Source of the DNA: Collinsella sp.
GTDB taxonomy: Bacteria > Actinomycetota > Coriobacteriia > Coriobacteriales > Coriobacteriaceae
Direction of reading: 5' to 3'
Assembly (NCBI GenBank): GCA_020025115.1
Contig: JAHHSP010000010.1
Location: 1 to 21,912 of the forward strand
Length of the DNA stretch: 21,912 nucleotides
Shown one piece after another: positions 7,152 to 14,644 of the stretch (the first letter of the stretch is position 1; every line of letters begins with the position of its first letter). A model generated the notes under the pieces. It saw only the letters and a list, made by a program, of their open reading frames with translations, had not been told where the DNA came from and ran no database searches. Made by a program: the position numbers and the translations under genes.

Positions 7152-8882
7152 CTACTCGCCTCCCTTCATCTGGCTCTCCGCGATTTCGCGATACACCTCG
7201 CAGCCCTCCATGAGCTCCCCGTGCGTGCCCTTCCCCACGATGCGCCCGTCCTTGAGCACGACGATCTGGTCGGCGTGCAAGATGGTGTTGATGCGCTGCG
7301 CGATGATGAGCACGGCGGCGTTGCGCGTCTCGGGCTTGAGGGCGCGACGCAGGGCCGCATCGGTCTTGAAGTCGAGGGCGGAGAAGCTGTCGTCGAAGAC
7401 GTAAAGGTCCGCATGCTTCATGAGGGCCCGGGCGATGGCCAGGCGTTGTCGCTGGCCGCCGGAAAAATTCGTGCCGCCCTGAGCCACGGGGGCGTCCAGA
7501 CGCTCGGGCAGGCCCCATACAAAGTCGGACTGGGACACGTCGAGGGCATGGCGCATCTCGGTATCGGTCGCGTCGGCGCGCCCGTCGCGCAAGTTGCTTG
7601 CGATGGTGCCCGAAAACAACCAAGCCCTTTGCGGCACGTACGCGATGCGCTCGCGTATGTCGCGCTGGGCCATGGAGCGCACGTCGGCACCGGCAAAGAG
7701 CACCGAACCGTCCGTGGCGTCATGCAAGCGCAGCAGCATCTTGGCGATGGTGGACTTGCCCGAGCCGGTGGAGCCGATGATCGCGGTGGTCTGGCCGCGA
7801 TGGCAGGAGAAATCGATGTCGTGCAGGGTGTCCTCGTCCGCGTCGGGAAAACGGAAGGAGACATGGTCAAACGCGGCCACCGGTTCGGTGTCGGACCGGG
7901 GGCCGTCGGCCACGACGGGCGCCGGGGCGTCGACGATGCCCGGCTTTTTCTCGATCACCTCGGCACAGCGCTGCAGGCATACGATGGCGCGCGGCACCAT
8001 CAACGCCACGAACTGCGCCATCATGATGTAGAACATGATGAGCATGGCATACTCGACCACCGCGGAGATGTTGCCGATCTCCATGGCGTGCACGCCCACG
8101 CGGTTGCCTCCGAGCCACATGAGCAGCACCTCGGCGATGTTCATAAGGCAAAAGCTGAAGCAGTCCACGCCCGCGAAGATCCAATTCACCTTGATCGCCG
8201 CATCGGCATAGTCGTTGAACACGCGGCCCATACGGCCCTCCTCGTGGCGCTCTTTGCCAAAGGCGCGGATCACGCGGACGCCGATGATGTTCTCACGCAG
8301 GACCACGTTCATGCGGTCTATGAAGCCCTGCATTTTCTCAAAGATCGGAGCGGCGCGGCGCACCGCGATGACGGCGAACGCCATGACCACGGAAACCACC
8401 GCGAGCATCATGGCGCCCATCTGGGCGTCGATGCGGAAGGACAGCACGGTGCCCATGACACAGATGATGGGCACCGGCAGCATGGCCTGGGTGGCGAGCA
8501 TGACCGTCTGTTGGATGACGTTCACGTCGTTCAGGGTGCGGGTGATCATGGAGCCGGTGCCGAACTCCTCAAAGTCGCCGCCCGAGTAGGCGAGCGAGGC
8601 GTCGTACACGGCGTTGCGGATGTCGCGCCCCACATAGGAGGCGAGGCGGGCGCACAGATAATTGCCCAGCAAGGCGCCGCCGCTCGCGCAACAGCATGCG
8701 ATGAGCATCTTGAGGCCCTGACTGGCGATGAAATCGGTGTTTCCGCTGCTCACGGCCTGATTGATCATGCCGGCAAGCATGGTGGGGACATACAGCGTGC
8801 CCGCCACGTCCAACAGCAGCGCCGCGAGCGTCGCCGCGACGAGCGCCTTATACGGTTTGACGGTCCGCAGCAGCAGTCTCAT
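7152..8882 (-). CDS. ABC exporter half-transporter with degenerate ATPase site
   Basis: A 576-residue partner of the downstream ABC gene, with six membrane helices (about 10-320) and a nucleotide-binding domain. Walker A GSTGSGKST is at 370-378 and the signature FSGGQ at 473-477. The catalytic Glu after Walker B is Asp498 (VFDDSFSALD), and the switch His is Gln529 (IIAQRINTI). This pattern is characteristic of the non-hydrolysing half of heterodimeric exporters such as TM287/288, BmrCD and LmrCD, so it is a feature of the class and not decay. ATG at 8882 is preferred over an upstream start at 8942 because GGGAGGGGAG lies 7 nt upstream. The start of the extended frame would lie within the candidate promoter. 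Confidence 0.93.
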   Translation of the reverse strand: MRLLLRTVKPYKALVAATLAALLLDVAGTLYVPTMLAGMINQAVSSGNTDFIASQGLKMLIACCCASGGALLGNYLCARLASYVGRDIRNAVYDASLAYSGGDFEEFGTGSMITRTLNDVNVIQQTVMLATQAMLPVPIICVMGTVLSFRIDAQMGAMMLAVVSVVMAFAVIAVRRAAPIFEKMQGFIDRMNVVLRENIIGVRVIRAFGKERHEEGRMGRVFNDYADAAIKVNWIFAGVDCFSFCLMNIAEVLLMWLGGNRVGVHAMEIGNISAVVEYAMLIMFYIMMAQFVALMVPRAIVCLQRCAEVIEKKPGIVDAPAPVVADGPRSDTEPVAAFDHVSFRFPDADEDTLHDIDFSCHRGQTTAIIGSTGSGKSTIAKMLLRLHDATDGSVLFAGADVRSMAQRDIRERIAYVPQRAWLFSGTIASNLRDGRADATDTEMRHALDVSQSDFVWGLPERLDAPVAQGGTNFSGGQRQRLAIARALMKHADLYVFDDSFSALDFKTDAALRRALKPETRNAAVLIIAQRINTILHADQIVVLKDGRIVGKGTHGELMEGCEVYREIAESQMKGGE

Positions 8883-8941
8883 ACGCACGCTCCCCTCCCG
8901 GCCGCCCCACGGCCAGACCTGTGTATATCTATGAAATTTCA

Positions 8942-8947
8942 ATTCTA
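8942..8947 (-). promoter_or_regulatory. Possible -10 box of the ABC operon
   Basis: TAGAAT (5 of 6 -10 matches) on the minus strand, 60 nt upstream of the ATG at 8882, in a locally AT-rich patch. No good -35 lies 16-18 bp further up. I see no riboswitch-like motif or other gene in 8883-9134. Confidence 0.3.
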
Positions 8948-9134
8948 CCCGAATAGCCGAACACTAAAGGCCCGGGTGCAAATCGAAACACAGGCAGATG
9001 ATGCGCGGCCCAAACGGCCAGGCATGACGCCGCCATGGACACCCGCCCCGATCGAGCCTTATGCAGCGGAGAGCAAATGGGGCCGCCCGACGGCGACCCC
9101 TGCAGGCGCGATGAGCTATTCGCGTGACGGGCGC

Positions 9135-9482
9135 CTACTCCTCCGCAGGCTCCTCGACCTCGTCAGGCTCGATCCCGGGATACTCCCAGCCTTCCTGGAT
9201 GGACTCGAAGAACACGGCGCGATCGGTAAGATCGTGCACGCTCTTACCATCGAGCCAAGGTAGCTCGACCAGCTCGGGAAGGGTGGTGACGAGCTCGGAG
9301 CAATCGACGAAGCGGCCCTTGTCGTTCAGTTGTTCACAGTCCTGCACGCGCCAATACCCATCGGTGTGGGTGACGTAGTACTCATGCCCATCGACGTCCA
9401 TGAACACACGCGTCTTTGAGCGGAGGTAGGACAAAAGCCCTTCGAAATCCAAGGAGATCTCCTGATCAGCCTTCATTCCCAT
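9135..9482 (-). CDS. Small acidic protein of unknown function
   Basis: A 115-residue protein with no family that I recognise. It is acidic throughout, with a C-terminal tail of alternating Glu, Pro and Asp (GIEPDEVEEPAEE), and rich in aromatic residues (HEYYVTHTDGYWRVQD). There is no signal peptide or membrane segment, so it is probably cytoplasmic. ATG at 9482 has AGGAG 6 nt upstream; a second in-frame ATG two codons later is less well placed. The coding frame is supported by the ribosome site and by sensible composition, not by homology. It stands alone between the YeiH-family gene and the ABC operon on the same strand. A TATAAG box near 9560 could be its -10. Confidence 0.65.
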   Translation of the reverse strand: MGMKADQEISLDFEGLLSYLRSKTRVFMDVDGHEYYVTHTDGYWRVQDCEQLNDKGRFVDCSELVTTLPELVELPWLDGKSVHDLTDRAVFFESIQEGWEYPGIEPDEVEEPAEE

Positions 9483-9502
9483 GATTGGCTCCTATCTGCC
9501 GG

Positions 9503-9527
9503 GCGCCCGGAGTCCAATACCGGGCGC
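9503..9527 (-). other. Hairpin in the leader of the small acidic protein
   Basis: GCGCCCGG and CCGGGCGC pair perfectly over 8 bp around a 9-nt loop, about 10 nt upstream of the ribosome binding site. The proximal arm also belongs to a 12-bp palindrome (CCGGGCGCCCGG), so alternative folds exist. It could modulate translation. With no T-run, a terminator is unlikely. Confidence 0.4.
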
Positions 9528-9641
9528 GTGCATAACCGATAGTTCCATCTTTCCCGGCTTATACCTATTTTTCGAGCAAAAGTTGGTGGGCGGTTAGTTT
9601 GTTCGAGCAGCGGCATGTATAAGCTTGCAGCCCGCGTGAAT

Positions 9642-9673
9642 AACCCCTCACAGAGGAGATCGGCCCGAGGGTT
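9642..9673 (-). terminator. Weak terminator-like hairpin after the YeiH-family gene
   Basis: On the minus strand AACCCTC pairs with GAGGGGTT through one bulged G, just past the stop codon at 9681. No T-run follows, so termination here is uncertain. Confidence 0.25.
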
Positions 9674-9680
9674 CGGTGGG

Positions 9681-10739
9681 TTACCAGATGCCGAGCATGA
9701 CCTGCATGCCGAGACTCACGCAGGTGATGCCGACCCAGCAGCACAGGCCCATAAAAATCGGCTTGCCGCCCGTCTTCACCAGCTTGACGATGTCGGTGTT
9801 GAAGCCGATCGCGGCCATGGCCATCACGATGAAGAACTTCGACAGCGTCTTGATCGGCGCGGTCACGGTCGCGGGCAGCGCGAACACGGTGGTAATGACA
9901 CTCGCCAATACGAAGAACAGGATGAAAAACGGAAAGATCTTCTTGATGTCGAAGGTTCCGGTTGCCCCACCGTCGCCCTCTCCCGCCTCGGCCGTGCGCT
10001 TGGCCTTGCGGACCTGCCAGAACGCGAGGGCCAAGGTGATGGGGATGATCGCCAGCGTGCGGGTGAGCTTGACGATGGTGGCGTAATCGAGCGCGTTGGA
10101 ACCCGGATGCATGCCGTCCCACGCGGCAGCGGCGGCAGTGACGGAGGAGGTGTCGTTCACGGCGGTGCCGGCGAACAGACCAAAACCATCATTGCTCATA
10201 CCGAGGATGACGCCGAGCGAGGGGAAGATGAGCGCGGCGATGATGTTGAAGAGGAAGATGACGCTGATTGCCTGGGCGATCTCCTCGTCGTCCGCATCGA
10301 TGACCGGAGCCGTGGCGGCGATGGCGGAACCGCCGCAAATCGAGGAGCCCACGCCCACAAGCGTCGAAATCTTGGGCGGGATGTGCATCGCGCGGCACAG
10401 CGCGAACGAGATGACGAGCGACGTGGTGATGGTTGAGAGGATGATGGGCAGGGAGCCGGAGCCGACCTTGGCGATCTCGCCGAGATTGAGGCCGAAGCCC
10501 AGCAGGACGACGGCGTACTGCAGGATCTTCTTGGACGTGTACCTGATACCCGCGGCGGTTGCCTCGGTCACGTCCGCGCGGCGGCGGAGGACCAGTCCGA
10601 GCGCAATGCCGATGAGAATCGCAAAGACCGGGCCGCCGATGACCTCAAACCGCTTGCCCAACAGCCAAGCCGGTACCGCGATGACCAGCGCGAGCGCGAC
10701 GCCGCGCCACAGGCCTTTGAAGTCCTTGAAGAGTTCCAC
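9681..10739 (-). CDS. yeiH: YeiH/UPF0324 family membrane permease (putative sulfate exporter family)
   Basis: A 352-residue integral membrane protein with about ten hydrophobic segments. It carries the family's conserved stretches: TSKKILQYAVVLLGFGLNLG, GVGSSICGGSAIAATAPVID and FGLFAGTAVNDTSSVTAAAA, plus a C-terminal IKTLSKFFIVMAMAAIGFNT. The family is labelled a putative sulfate exporter in databases, but the transported solute is not well established. The start is GTG at 10739 with AGGCGG only 4 nt upstream. It is divergent from a LysR-family gene across 137 bp. YeiH relatives are often paired with a LysR regulator (YeiE in enterobacteria), so direct control by its neighbour is the natural inference. 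Confidence 0.9.
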   Translation of the reverse strand: MELFKDFKGLWRGVALALVIAVPAWLLGKRFEVIGGPVFAILIGIALGLVLRRRADVTEATAAGIRYTSKKILQYAVVLLGFGLNLGEIAKVGSGSLPIILSTITTSLVISFALCRAMHIPPKISTLVGVGSSICGGSAIAATAPVIDADDEEIAQAISVIFLFNIIAALIFPSLGVILGMSNDGFGLFAGTAVNDTSSVTAAAAAWDGMHPGSNALDYATIVKLTRTLAIIPITLALAFWQVRKAKRTAEAGEGDGGATGTFDIKKIFPFFILFFVLASVITTVFALPATVTAPIKTLSKFFIVMAMAAIGFNTDIVKLVKTGGKPIFMGLCCWVGITCVSLGMQVMLGIW

Positions 10740-10815
10740 GTTTCCGCCTTTCCAGGGCCTTGTCCCGCCCGTCCGTTGCGTTTTCCGGTTTCATCCTATG
10801 ACCTCGCCTTATAAT

Positions 10816-10846
10816 TTGATGTAGTTGATTCGTTATCGATATATCG
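10816..10846 (+). promoter_or_regulatory. Candidate lysR-type gene promoter overlapping a palindrome
   Basis: TTGATG, 18 bp, TATATC on the plus strand gives a short leader to the ATG at 10877. The -10 lies inside the perfect 10-bp palindrome CGATATATCG (10837-10846), in the divergent gap between the permease and regulator genes. LysR-family proteins usually bind such intergenic sites and repress themselves. The assignment is inferred. Confidence 0.4.
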
Positions 10847-10876
10847 CGATTTCTTATGGGTTTATGTGGGGGCGCC

Positions 10877-11863
10877 ATGCTCGACTACCGCACACACACG
10901 TTCCTCGAGGTCTACCGGCGGCGCAGCTTCACGCGCGCGGCGGAGGCGCTGCTCATCACGCAGCCGGCTGTTTCCCAGCACATCCGCCAGCTCGAGGCGC
11001 ACTACCGCTGCCCGCTATTCGCCAAGACGGGCCGCGGAGTCGAGCCCACACCGGCGGCCAACCTCATCTACCAGCGTCTTTTGGCCATGGAGAACGACGA
11101 GGGCCGATTGAGGGCCGAGGCCGCCGAACTCTGCGAGCGCCCAACGGGCGGCGACGTGGCCCCGCTCAGGTTCGGTTGCACGCGAACCATCGCCGACTAT
11201 GTCGCACCGCGTCTCATGGCGGCGCATCTCTCGAGGCATCCGCATGCGAGCGTGACGCTGCGAGCCGGCAACACCCGCGACCTTGTGGCCGCACTCGAAC
11301 ACGGGGAGATTGACTTTGCCCTGGTGGAAGGTTCGTTTGATCGGTCGTGTTTTGCATATGAGACCCTCTCGCGCGAAGCCTATGTCGCCGTAGCGGCGGC
11401 GGACGGCTCAACGGGGCTGGGTGCGTCGGGTACGTCGGGTGCCGCAACCACCCTGGACGCCGCGCCCTCTCCCCAAACCGAGGCGGCCCCGTCCCCCGTG
11501 ACCGCGACCTTGCGTCCCGCGTCCATCCGCGAACTGCTCGGACATCGACTCATCCTGCGCGAGGCGGGCTCCGGCACGCGCGAGATCCTGGAAAAGCACC
11601 TCGCCGCGCGAGAGGTCTCGCTTGAGGATTTCGCCGGTGTCGTCGAGCTCGAGAGCATCCCCACCATCAAGGCATGTGTCCAAGCGGGCGGGGGCATATC
11701 GTTCATGTACCGCGTCGCGGTGGAACGCGAGCTTGCGCAGGGGGAACTCGTCGACATCACCCCGGATGATTTCCAGATCGAACACGATTTCTGCCTCATA
11801 TGGCAGCGCGGCAGCCAATATGCCCCGCGCTACCGGGCCCTCTGCGCCGCCTGGCGGTCCTAG
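10877..11863 (+). CDS. LysR-family transcriptional regulator with a low-complexity insertion
   Basis: A 328-residue regulator. The winged helix-turn-helix is at about 1-60 (SFTRAAEALLITQPAVSQHI), followed by a linker helix and a substrate-binding effector domain from about 95. ATG at 10877 is preferred over 10856 because the family starts just before this motif and a GGGGGCG stretch lies 5-6 nt upstream. Residues about 174-213 are an Ala/Ser/Thr/Pro/Gly-rich stretch that interrupts the effector domain; at DNA level it includes tandem 9-bp units (11419-11445). Flanking effector sequences look intact (LREAGSGTREILEKHL, SIPTIKACVQAGGGISFMYR), so the protein is probably functional. It is divergent from the YeiH-family permease and likely controls it. 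Confidence 0.9.
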   Translation: MLDYRTHTFLEVYRRRSFTRAAEALLITQPAVSQHIRQLEAHYRCPLFAKTGRGVEPTPAANLIYQRLLAMENDEGRLRAEAAELCERPTGGDVAPLRFGCTRTIADYVAPRLMAAHLSRHPHASVTLRAGNTRDLVAALEHGEIDFALVEGSFDRSCFAYETLSREAYVAVAAADGSTGLGASGTSGAATTLDAAPSPQTEAAPSPVTATLRPASIRELLGHRLILREAGSGTREILEKHLAAREVSLEDFAGVVELESIPTIKACVQAGGGISFMYRVAVERELAQGELVDITPDDFQIEHDFCLIWQRGSQYAPRYRALCAAWRS

Positions 11864-11928
11864 ATAGAGGTGTGCCTTCAACCGCCCTTCGCCATCATCA
11901 AACAGTCTCGTTTTGCGTCTCTTCCCAT

Positions 11929-11958
11929 TTGGGACCATGACGATTGAAGCGGTACAAT
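11929..11958 (+). promoter_or_regulatory. Candidate promoter of the LacI-family gene
   Basis: TTGGGA, 18 bp, TACAAT on the plus strand, 44 nt upstream of the ATG at 12002. The -10 matches 5 of 6 and the -35 matches 4 of 6. No clear terminator was found after the upstream LysR-type gene. Confidence 0.5.
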
Positions 11959-12001
11959 TTTGGGGATCGAATCCGCACGCACGTCATGCAGGGAGCAGTC
12001 C

Positions 12002-13072
12002 ATGCCTCGTCGCACCACCGTCACCATCACCGATGTCGCCCGCGAGGCGGGCGTCGCGCTGGGCAGCGTGTCAAACGCATTCAACCACCCCGAAAAGGTG
12101 CGCCCCGAGACTCTCGTGCGCATCCGCGAGGCCGCCGAACGCCTCGGCTATGCGCCCAACCAGAGTGCCCGCATTCTCGCCGGTGGCAAAAACCGCCTGT
12201 TCGGACTCATCCTCCCCAACCTCGACCACGGAGTCTCGCTGCAGATAGCCAACGGCGCGAACGCCGAGGCGCGCAAGCACGGATACGGGCTGCTCATCGC
12301 CACTGCGCAAACGGATGAGGAGGCAGCGCGCCGCTACCGCGACTACTTCACGGGCACGCAGGCGGCGGGCATCCTCGTGCAGCCACCGGCCATCAAAGAC
12401 TGGCGGCCACCCCGGCACCCGCTCCGCACCCCGATCGCCTTCCTCGATATCCAAAACGACGGACCCGGGCATTTCGTCGCCGCCGACAACCTTGCGCTCG
12501 GGGAGCTGCTGGCTCGGCACGCCTTCCAAAGTGGGGCACGACGCGTCGCCATCATCGGCAACCCCACGCTGAACCGCCTCGCCCTGCGCATCGAAGGCAT
12601 GAGGCGCGCGTTCATCACCGAGTCGGATTGCTCGTTCGAGGTGACGGAAGAAGGGACCTGGAACTCCGCACACGATGGCCTTGACCTGGGCCGACGTCTG
12701 GCCGAGCGCCCAGCCGACACGCGCCCCGACTTCATCATCGCCCTCACGGACACGCTGGCCACGGGCGCCATCTCCGGCGTTCGCGCCGCGGGCCTGCGCG
12801 TCCCGAACGACATCCGCGTCGCCGGTTGCGACGGCAACCCCCTCGCCTGGACCGGCCCGGTGCCACTCACCACCGTGGCTCCCATCGGCTATGAGATCGG
12901 CAGGCGCGGGGTGCGCCAGCTCATCACGCAGATCGCCGCAGGGGAGCCCGAGCAACCGCTCGAGAACCATCAGGAACTCGTGCGCCCGTTCCTGCTCGCC
13001 CGCGCAAGCACCGGCGTCAATCGCTCCAACGACTTCGCCGATCCCGACATCGATATCAGCGGATACCTGTAA
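12002..13072 (+). CDS. LacI-family transcriptional regulator
   Basis: A 356-residue repressor-type protein. The N-terminal DNA-binding domain (about 1-60) has VTITDVAREAGVALGSVSNA and the hinge motif NQSARILAGGKNRLFGLILP. The periplasmic-binding-protein-like effector domain follows, with GILVQPPAI, a GARRVAIIGNP subdomain and IALTDTLATGAISGVRAAGL. ATG at 12002 is chosen because AGGGAG lies 6-7 nt upstream; the frame is open 14 codons further but lacks a site. LacI-family proteins sense sugars or their derivatives and usually repress catabolic operons. No such operon adjoins it. The nearest carbohydrate gene is the convergent HAD phosphatase, so the target and ligand are unknown. Confidence 0.92.
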   Translation: MPRRTTVTITDVAREAGVALGSVSNAFNHPEKVRPETLVRIREAAERLGYAPNQSARILAGGKNRLFGLILPNLDHGVSLQIANGANAEARKHGYGLLIATAQTDEEAARRYRDYFTGTQAAGILVQPPAIKDWRPPRHPLRTPIAFLDIQNDGPGHFVAADNLALGELLARHAFQSGARRVAIIGNPTLNRLALRIEGMRRAFITESDCSFEVTEEGTWNSAHDGLDLGRRLAERPADTRPDFIIALTDTLATGAISGVRAAGLRVPNDIRVAGCDGNPLAWTGPVPLTTVAPIGYEIGRRGVRQLITQIAAGEPEQPLENHQELVRPFLLARASTGVNRSNDFADPDIDISGYL

Positions 13073-13121
13073 GGGCTTTCCGACACCGGTCGCATCTCAC
13101 CGGAGCGCTCATCGGCCACAG

Positions 13122-13775
13122 CTACCCCAGGATCGCTCCCGGGAGCTCATGCAAGCTCGGGAGGACGGCGGCACAGAGCAACTCGATCTCGGGCGTGGGG
13201 GCCATGAGGTCGGGCACCATGTACACCTGCGCACCGGCTGCGTGACCCGAGCGCACGCCGTTGTGCGAGTCCTCGATGACCGCGCACGCGGAGGGATCCA
13301 CACCGAGGCGGCGGGCCGACTCGATGAAGATGTCGGGCGCCGGCTTGCCATGCGCAACCTCATCGCCGCAGGTGAAAGAGGTAAAGTACGGCGTCAGCGA
13401 GAAGCGCTCCAAGCGTGGCAGAGCGCGCACGCGGGCCGTCGAGGTGGCCACGGCGAGCGGCAACCCCGCGGAGCGCAGGGCGTCGAGCGCCTCATGTGCG
13501 CCCGGCTTGAGCCTGAGTTCGGTCTCGGCCAGTTTGAGGAAGAGCTCCAGGTGCATGTCGACCACGCGTTGGGCGAGAGCCTCGTCGCCGCCCAGATGCT
13601 CGACGACCAAACCGCTGCAGGCGCGTGAATTGCGCCCCATGAGCGTATCTATGAACGACTCGGGCAGGTCGACGCCGAGTTCGTCGGCCGCGAGGCTCCA
13701 CGCACGGCGGCTCACGCCCTCCGAATCGACGAGCGTGCCGTCCATATCGAAAATCACCGCTTGAATCACCTGCAT
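13122..13775 (-). CDS. HAD-superfamily phosphatase, beta-phosphoglucomutase-like
   Basis: A 217-residue cytoplasmic hydrolase with all four HAD motifs. Motif I is VIFDMDGTLVDSE with nucleophile Asp10 and acid Asp12. Motif II is VATST, motif III lies around GKPAPDIF, and motif IV is VIEDSHNGV. The helical cap between motifs I and II (about 16-85) places it in the CbbY/PGMB-like subgroup, whose members are beta-phosphoglucomutases or sugar-phosphate phosphatases. Phosphatase and mutase activity cannot be separated by eye. ATG at 13775 is chosen because AGGGG lies 7 nt upstream and the fold starts at once. It is convergent with the LacI-family gene, with 49 bp between the two stops. Confidence 0.9.
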   Translation of the reverse strand: MQVIQAVIFDMDGTLVDSEGVSRRAWSLAADELGVDLPESFIDTLMGRNSRACSGLVVEHLGGDEALAQRVVDMHLELFLKLAETELRLKPGAHEALDALRSAGLPLAVATSTARVRALPRLERFSLTPYFTSFTCGDEVAHGKPAPDIFIESARRLGVDPSACAVIEDSHNGVRSGHAAGAQVYMVPDLMAPTPEIELLCAAVLPSLHELPGAILG

Positions 13776-13807
13776 GGCATTCCCCTCGCTCTGCTTGCTC
13801 TCCATGC

Positions 13808-13813
13808 ATTGTA
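13808..13813 (-). promoter_or_regulatory. -10 box of the HAD phosphatase gene
   Basis: TACAAT on the minus strand, about 32 nt upstream of the ATG at 13775. A weak TCGATG lies 18 bp further up as a possible -35. Confidence 0.4.
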
Positions 13814-13888
13814 CTGGTTTGGCGCGGGCGCCATCGACCGCATGGATAAGAGGGCAAGCGTACCACTGGCAAATGCCATATCGTCCAC

Positions 13889-13965
13889 CATGGGGCTGTG
13901 CCGGCGTGGACCCCGTCGCACACCCCCGTCATCGCGGAAAAGAGGGGTGACGGCACCGCCCCATG
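13889..13965 (-). terminator. Long nested inverted repeat at the end of the surface operon
   Basis: CATGGGGC (13889-13896) pairs with GCCCCATG (13958-13965). After a symmetric 2-nt internal loop, TGCCG (13899-13903) pairs with CGGCA (13951-13955), and an inner CACCCC/GGGGTG stem closes part of the loop. It begins 8 nt past the stop of the last surface gene. No T-run follows, so it may be a non-canonical terminator or a 3'-end stabiliser. Confidence 0.4.
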
Positions 13966-13973
13966 CAAGCAGG

Positions 13974-14636
13974 TCAGTTGCGGCGCTTCACGACCGCAGC
14001 TCCGACAACCAAAAGAATGCCAAGCGCGCCGAGCACAAACGGACCGTACACACTCAGCGGGCTGTCGCCTGTTTGGGCAAGCAGCTCATCGGATTCGGCA
14101 GAGGCGCTGCCACCGCCGTCTTCCTGCGCGGTAAAGACCCAAGAGATTGCATGCGTCTCACCCTGACTTTCATTGTCCACGCTCGTGGGAACCGTCAGCG
14201 TAATACGTAAAGGCGTCGTAGCGCTCGACGTATAAGTGCCTATGGGGAGCGGAGCTCCCCCTGCCTGCGTAAGCTCTTCGAGCGTTCCCCGTGCGATGAG
14301 CGCGCCGGAGCCGTCTGCAAGCTCAATAGACATATCACTCAGAGCCGCCAACGTGGCAGCATCAGCCTCAGGGCGCATGCTCAACGTGACGCCACGCCCA
14401 ATGCGACGCACTGCCAGGTCGAACTCCTGGGTGAACGAGTCACCGGGCATGACATCGCGGGTGACCGCAATCACATCCTGCTCCTGCAGATTCTTGCCGT
14501 GCCATGCTTTTGCCGCTCCGTCGTACACCACAATCGGCGCGTCGTCGCCAGGGGCTGCAAAGGCAGCAAGGGGCGAGACAAGAGCGAGCGCACATGCGCA
14601 GACGGCGGCCATTGTTGCAAGCAACTTCTTCACCAT
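13974..14636 (-). CDS. Cell-wall-anchored surface protein with LAQTG sorting signal
   Basis: A 220-residue exported protein. The signal peptide (1-28) has a KK n-region, a hydrophobic core and an AFA cleavage site. The ectodomain (about 30-170) has a beta-rich look, with VMPGDSFTQEFDLAVRR, an LSMRPEADAATLAALSDMSI stretch and ISWVFTAQED near the end. A Gly/Ser/Ala-Glu stalk leads to LAQTG (186-190), then a membrane segment and KRRN. LAxTG is the motif established for class E sortases of high-GC Gram-positives, so covalent anchoring by such an enzyme is expected; no sortase is in the window. ATG at 14636 has AGGGGG about 4 nt upstream and lies 8 nt after the preceding stop. I infer that it is the wall anchor or base of the operon's structure. 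Confidence 0.88.
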   Translation of the reverse strand: MVKKLLATMAAVCACALALVSPLAAFAAPGDDAPIVVYDGAAKAWHGKNLQEQDVIAVTRDVMPGDSFTQEFDLAVRRIGRGVTLSMRPEADAATLAALSDMSIELADGSGALIARGTLEELTQAGGAPLPIGTYTSSATTPLRITLTVPTSVDNESQGETHAISWVFTAQEDGGGSASAESDELLAQTGDSPLSVYGPFVLGALGILLVVGAAVVKRRN

Positions 14637-14644
14637 GTCGCCCC

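Noticed and set aside
7152..8882. Asp and Gln replacing catalytic residues, as a sign of a decaying gene
   Set aside because: This exact pattern is normal for the degenerate half of heterodimeric ABC exporters; the rest of the protein is intact.
7059..9263. 734-codon plus-strand open frame opposite the ABC genes
   Set aside because: His/Gly/Asp-rich antisense of two well-supported ABC exporter genes. Long shadow frames are expected at this GC content.
9557..9624. GCTTATAC/GTATAAGC inverted repeat with direct TTCGAGCA copies, as a mobile element end
   Set aside because: The arms are only 8 bp and 52 nt apart, with no transposase or target duplication.
13135..13146. 12-bp palindrome GCTCCCGGGAGC
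   Set aside because: It lies in the last codons of the HAD phosphatase gene and is explained by GC-rich coding sequence; no second copy or T-run.
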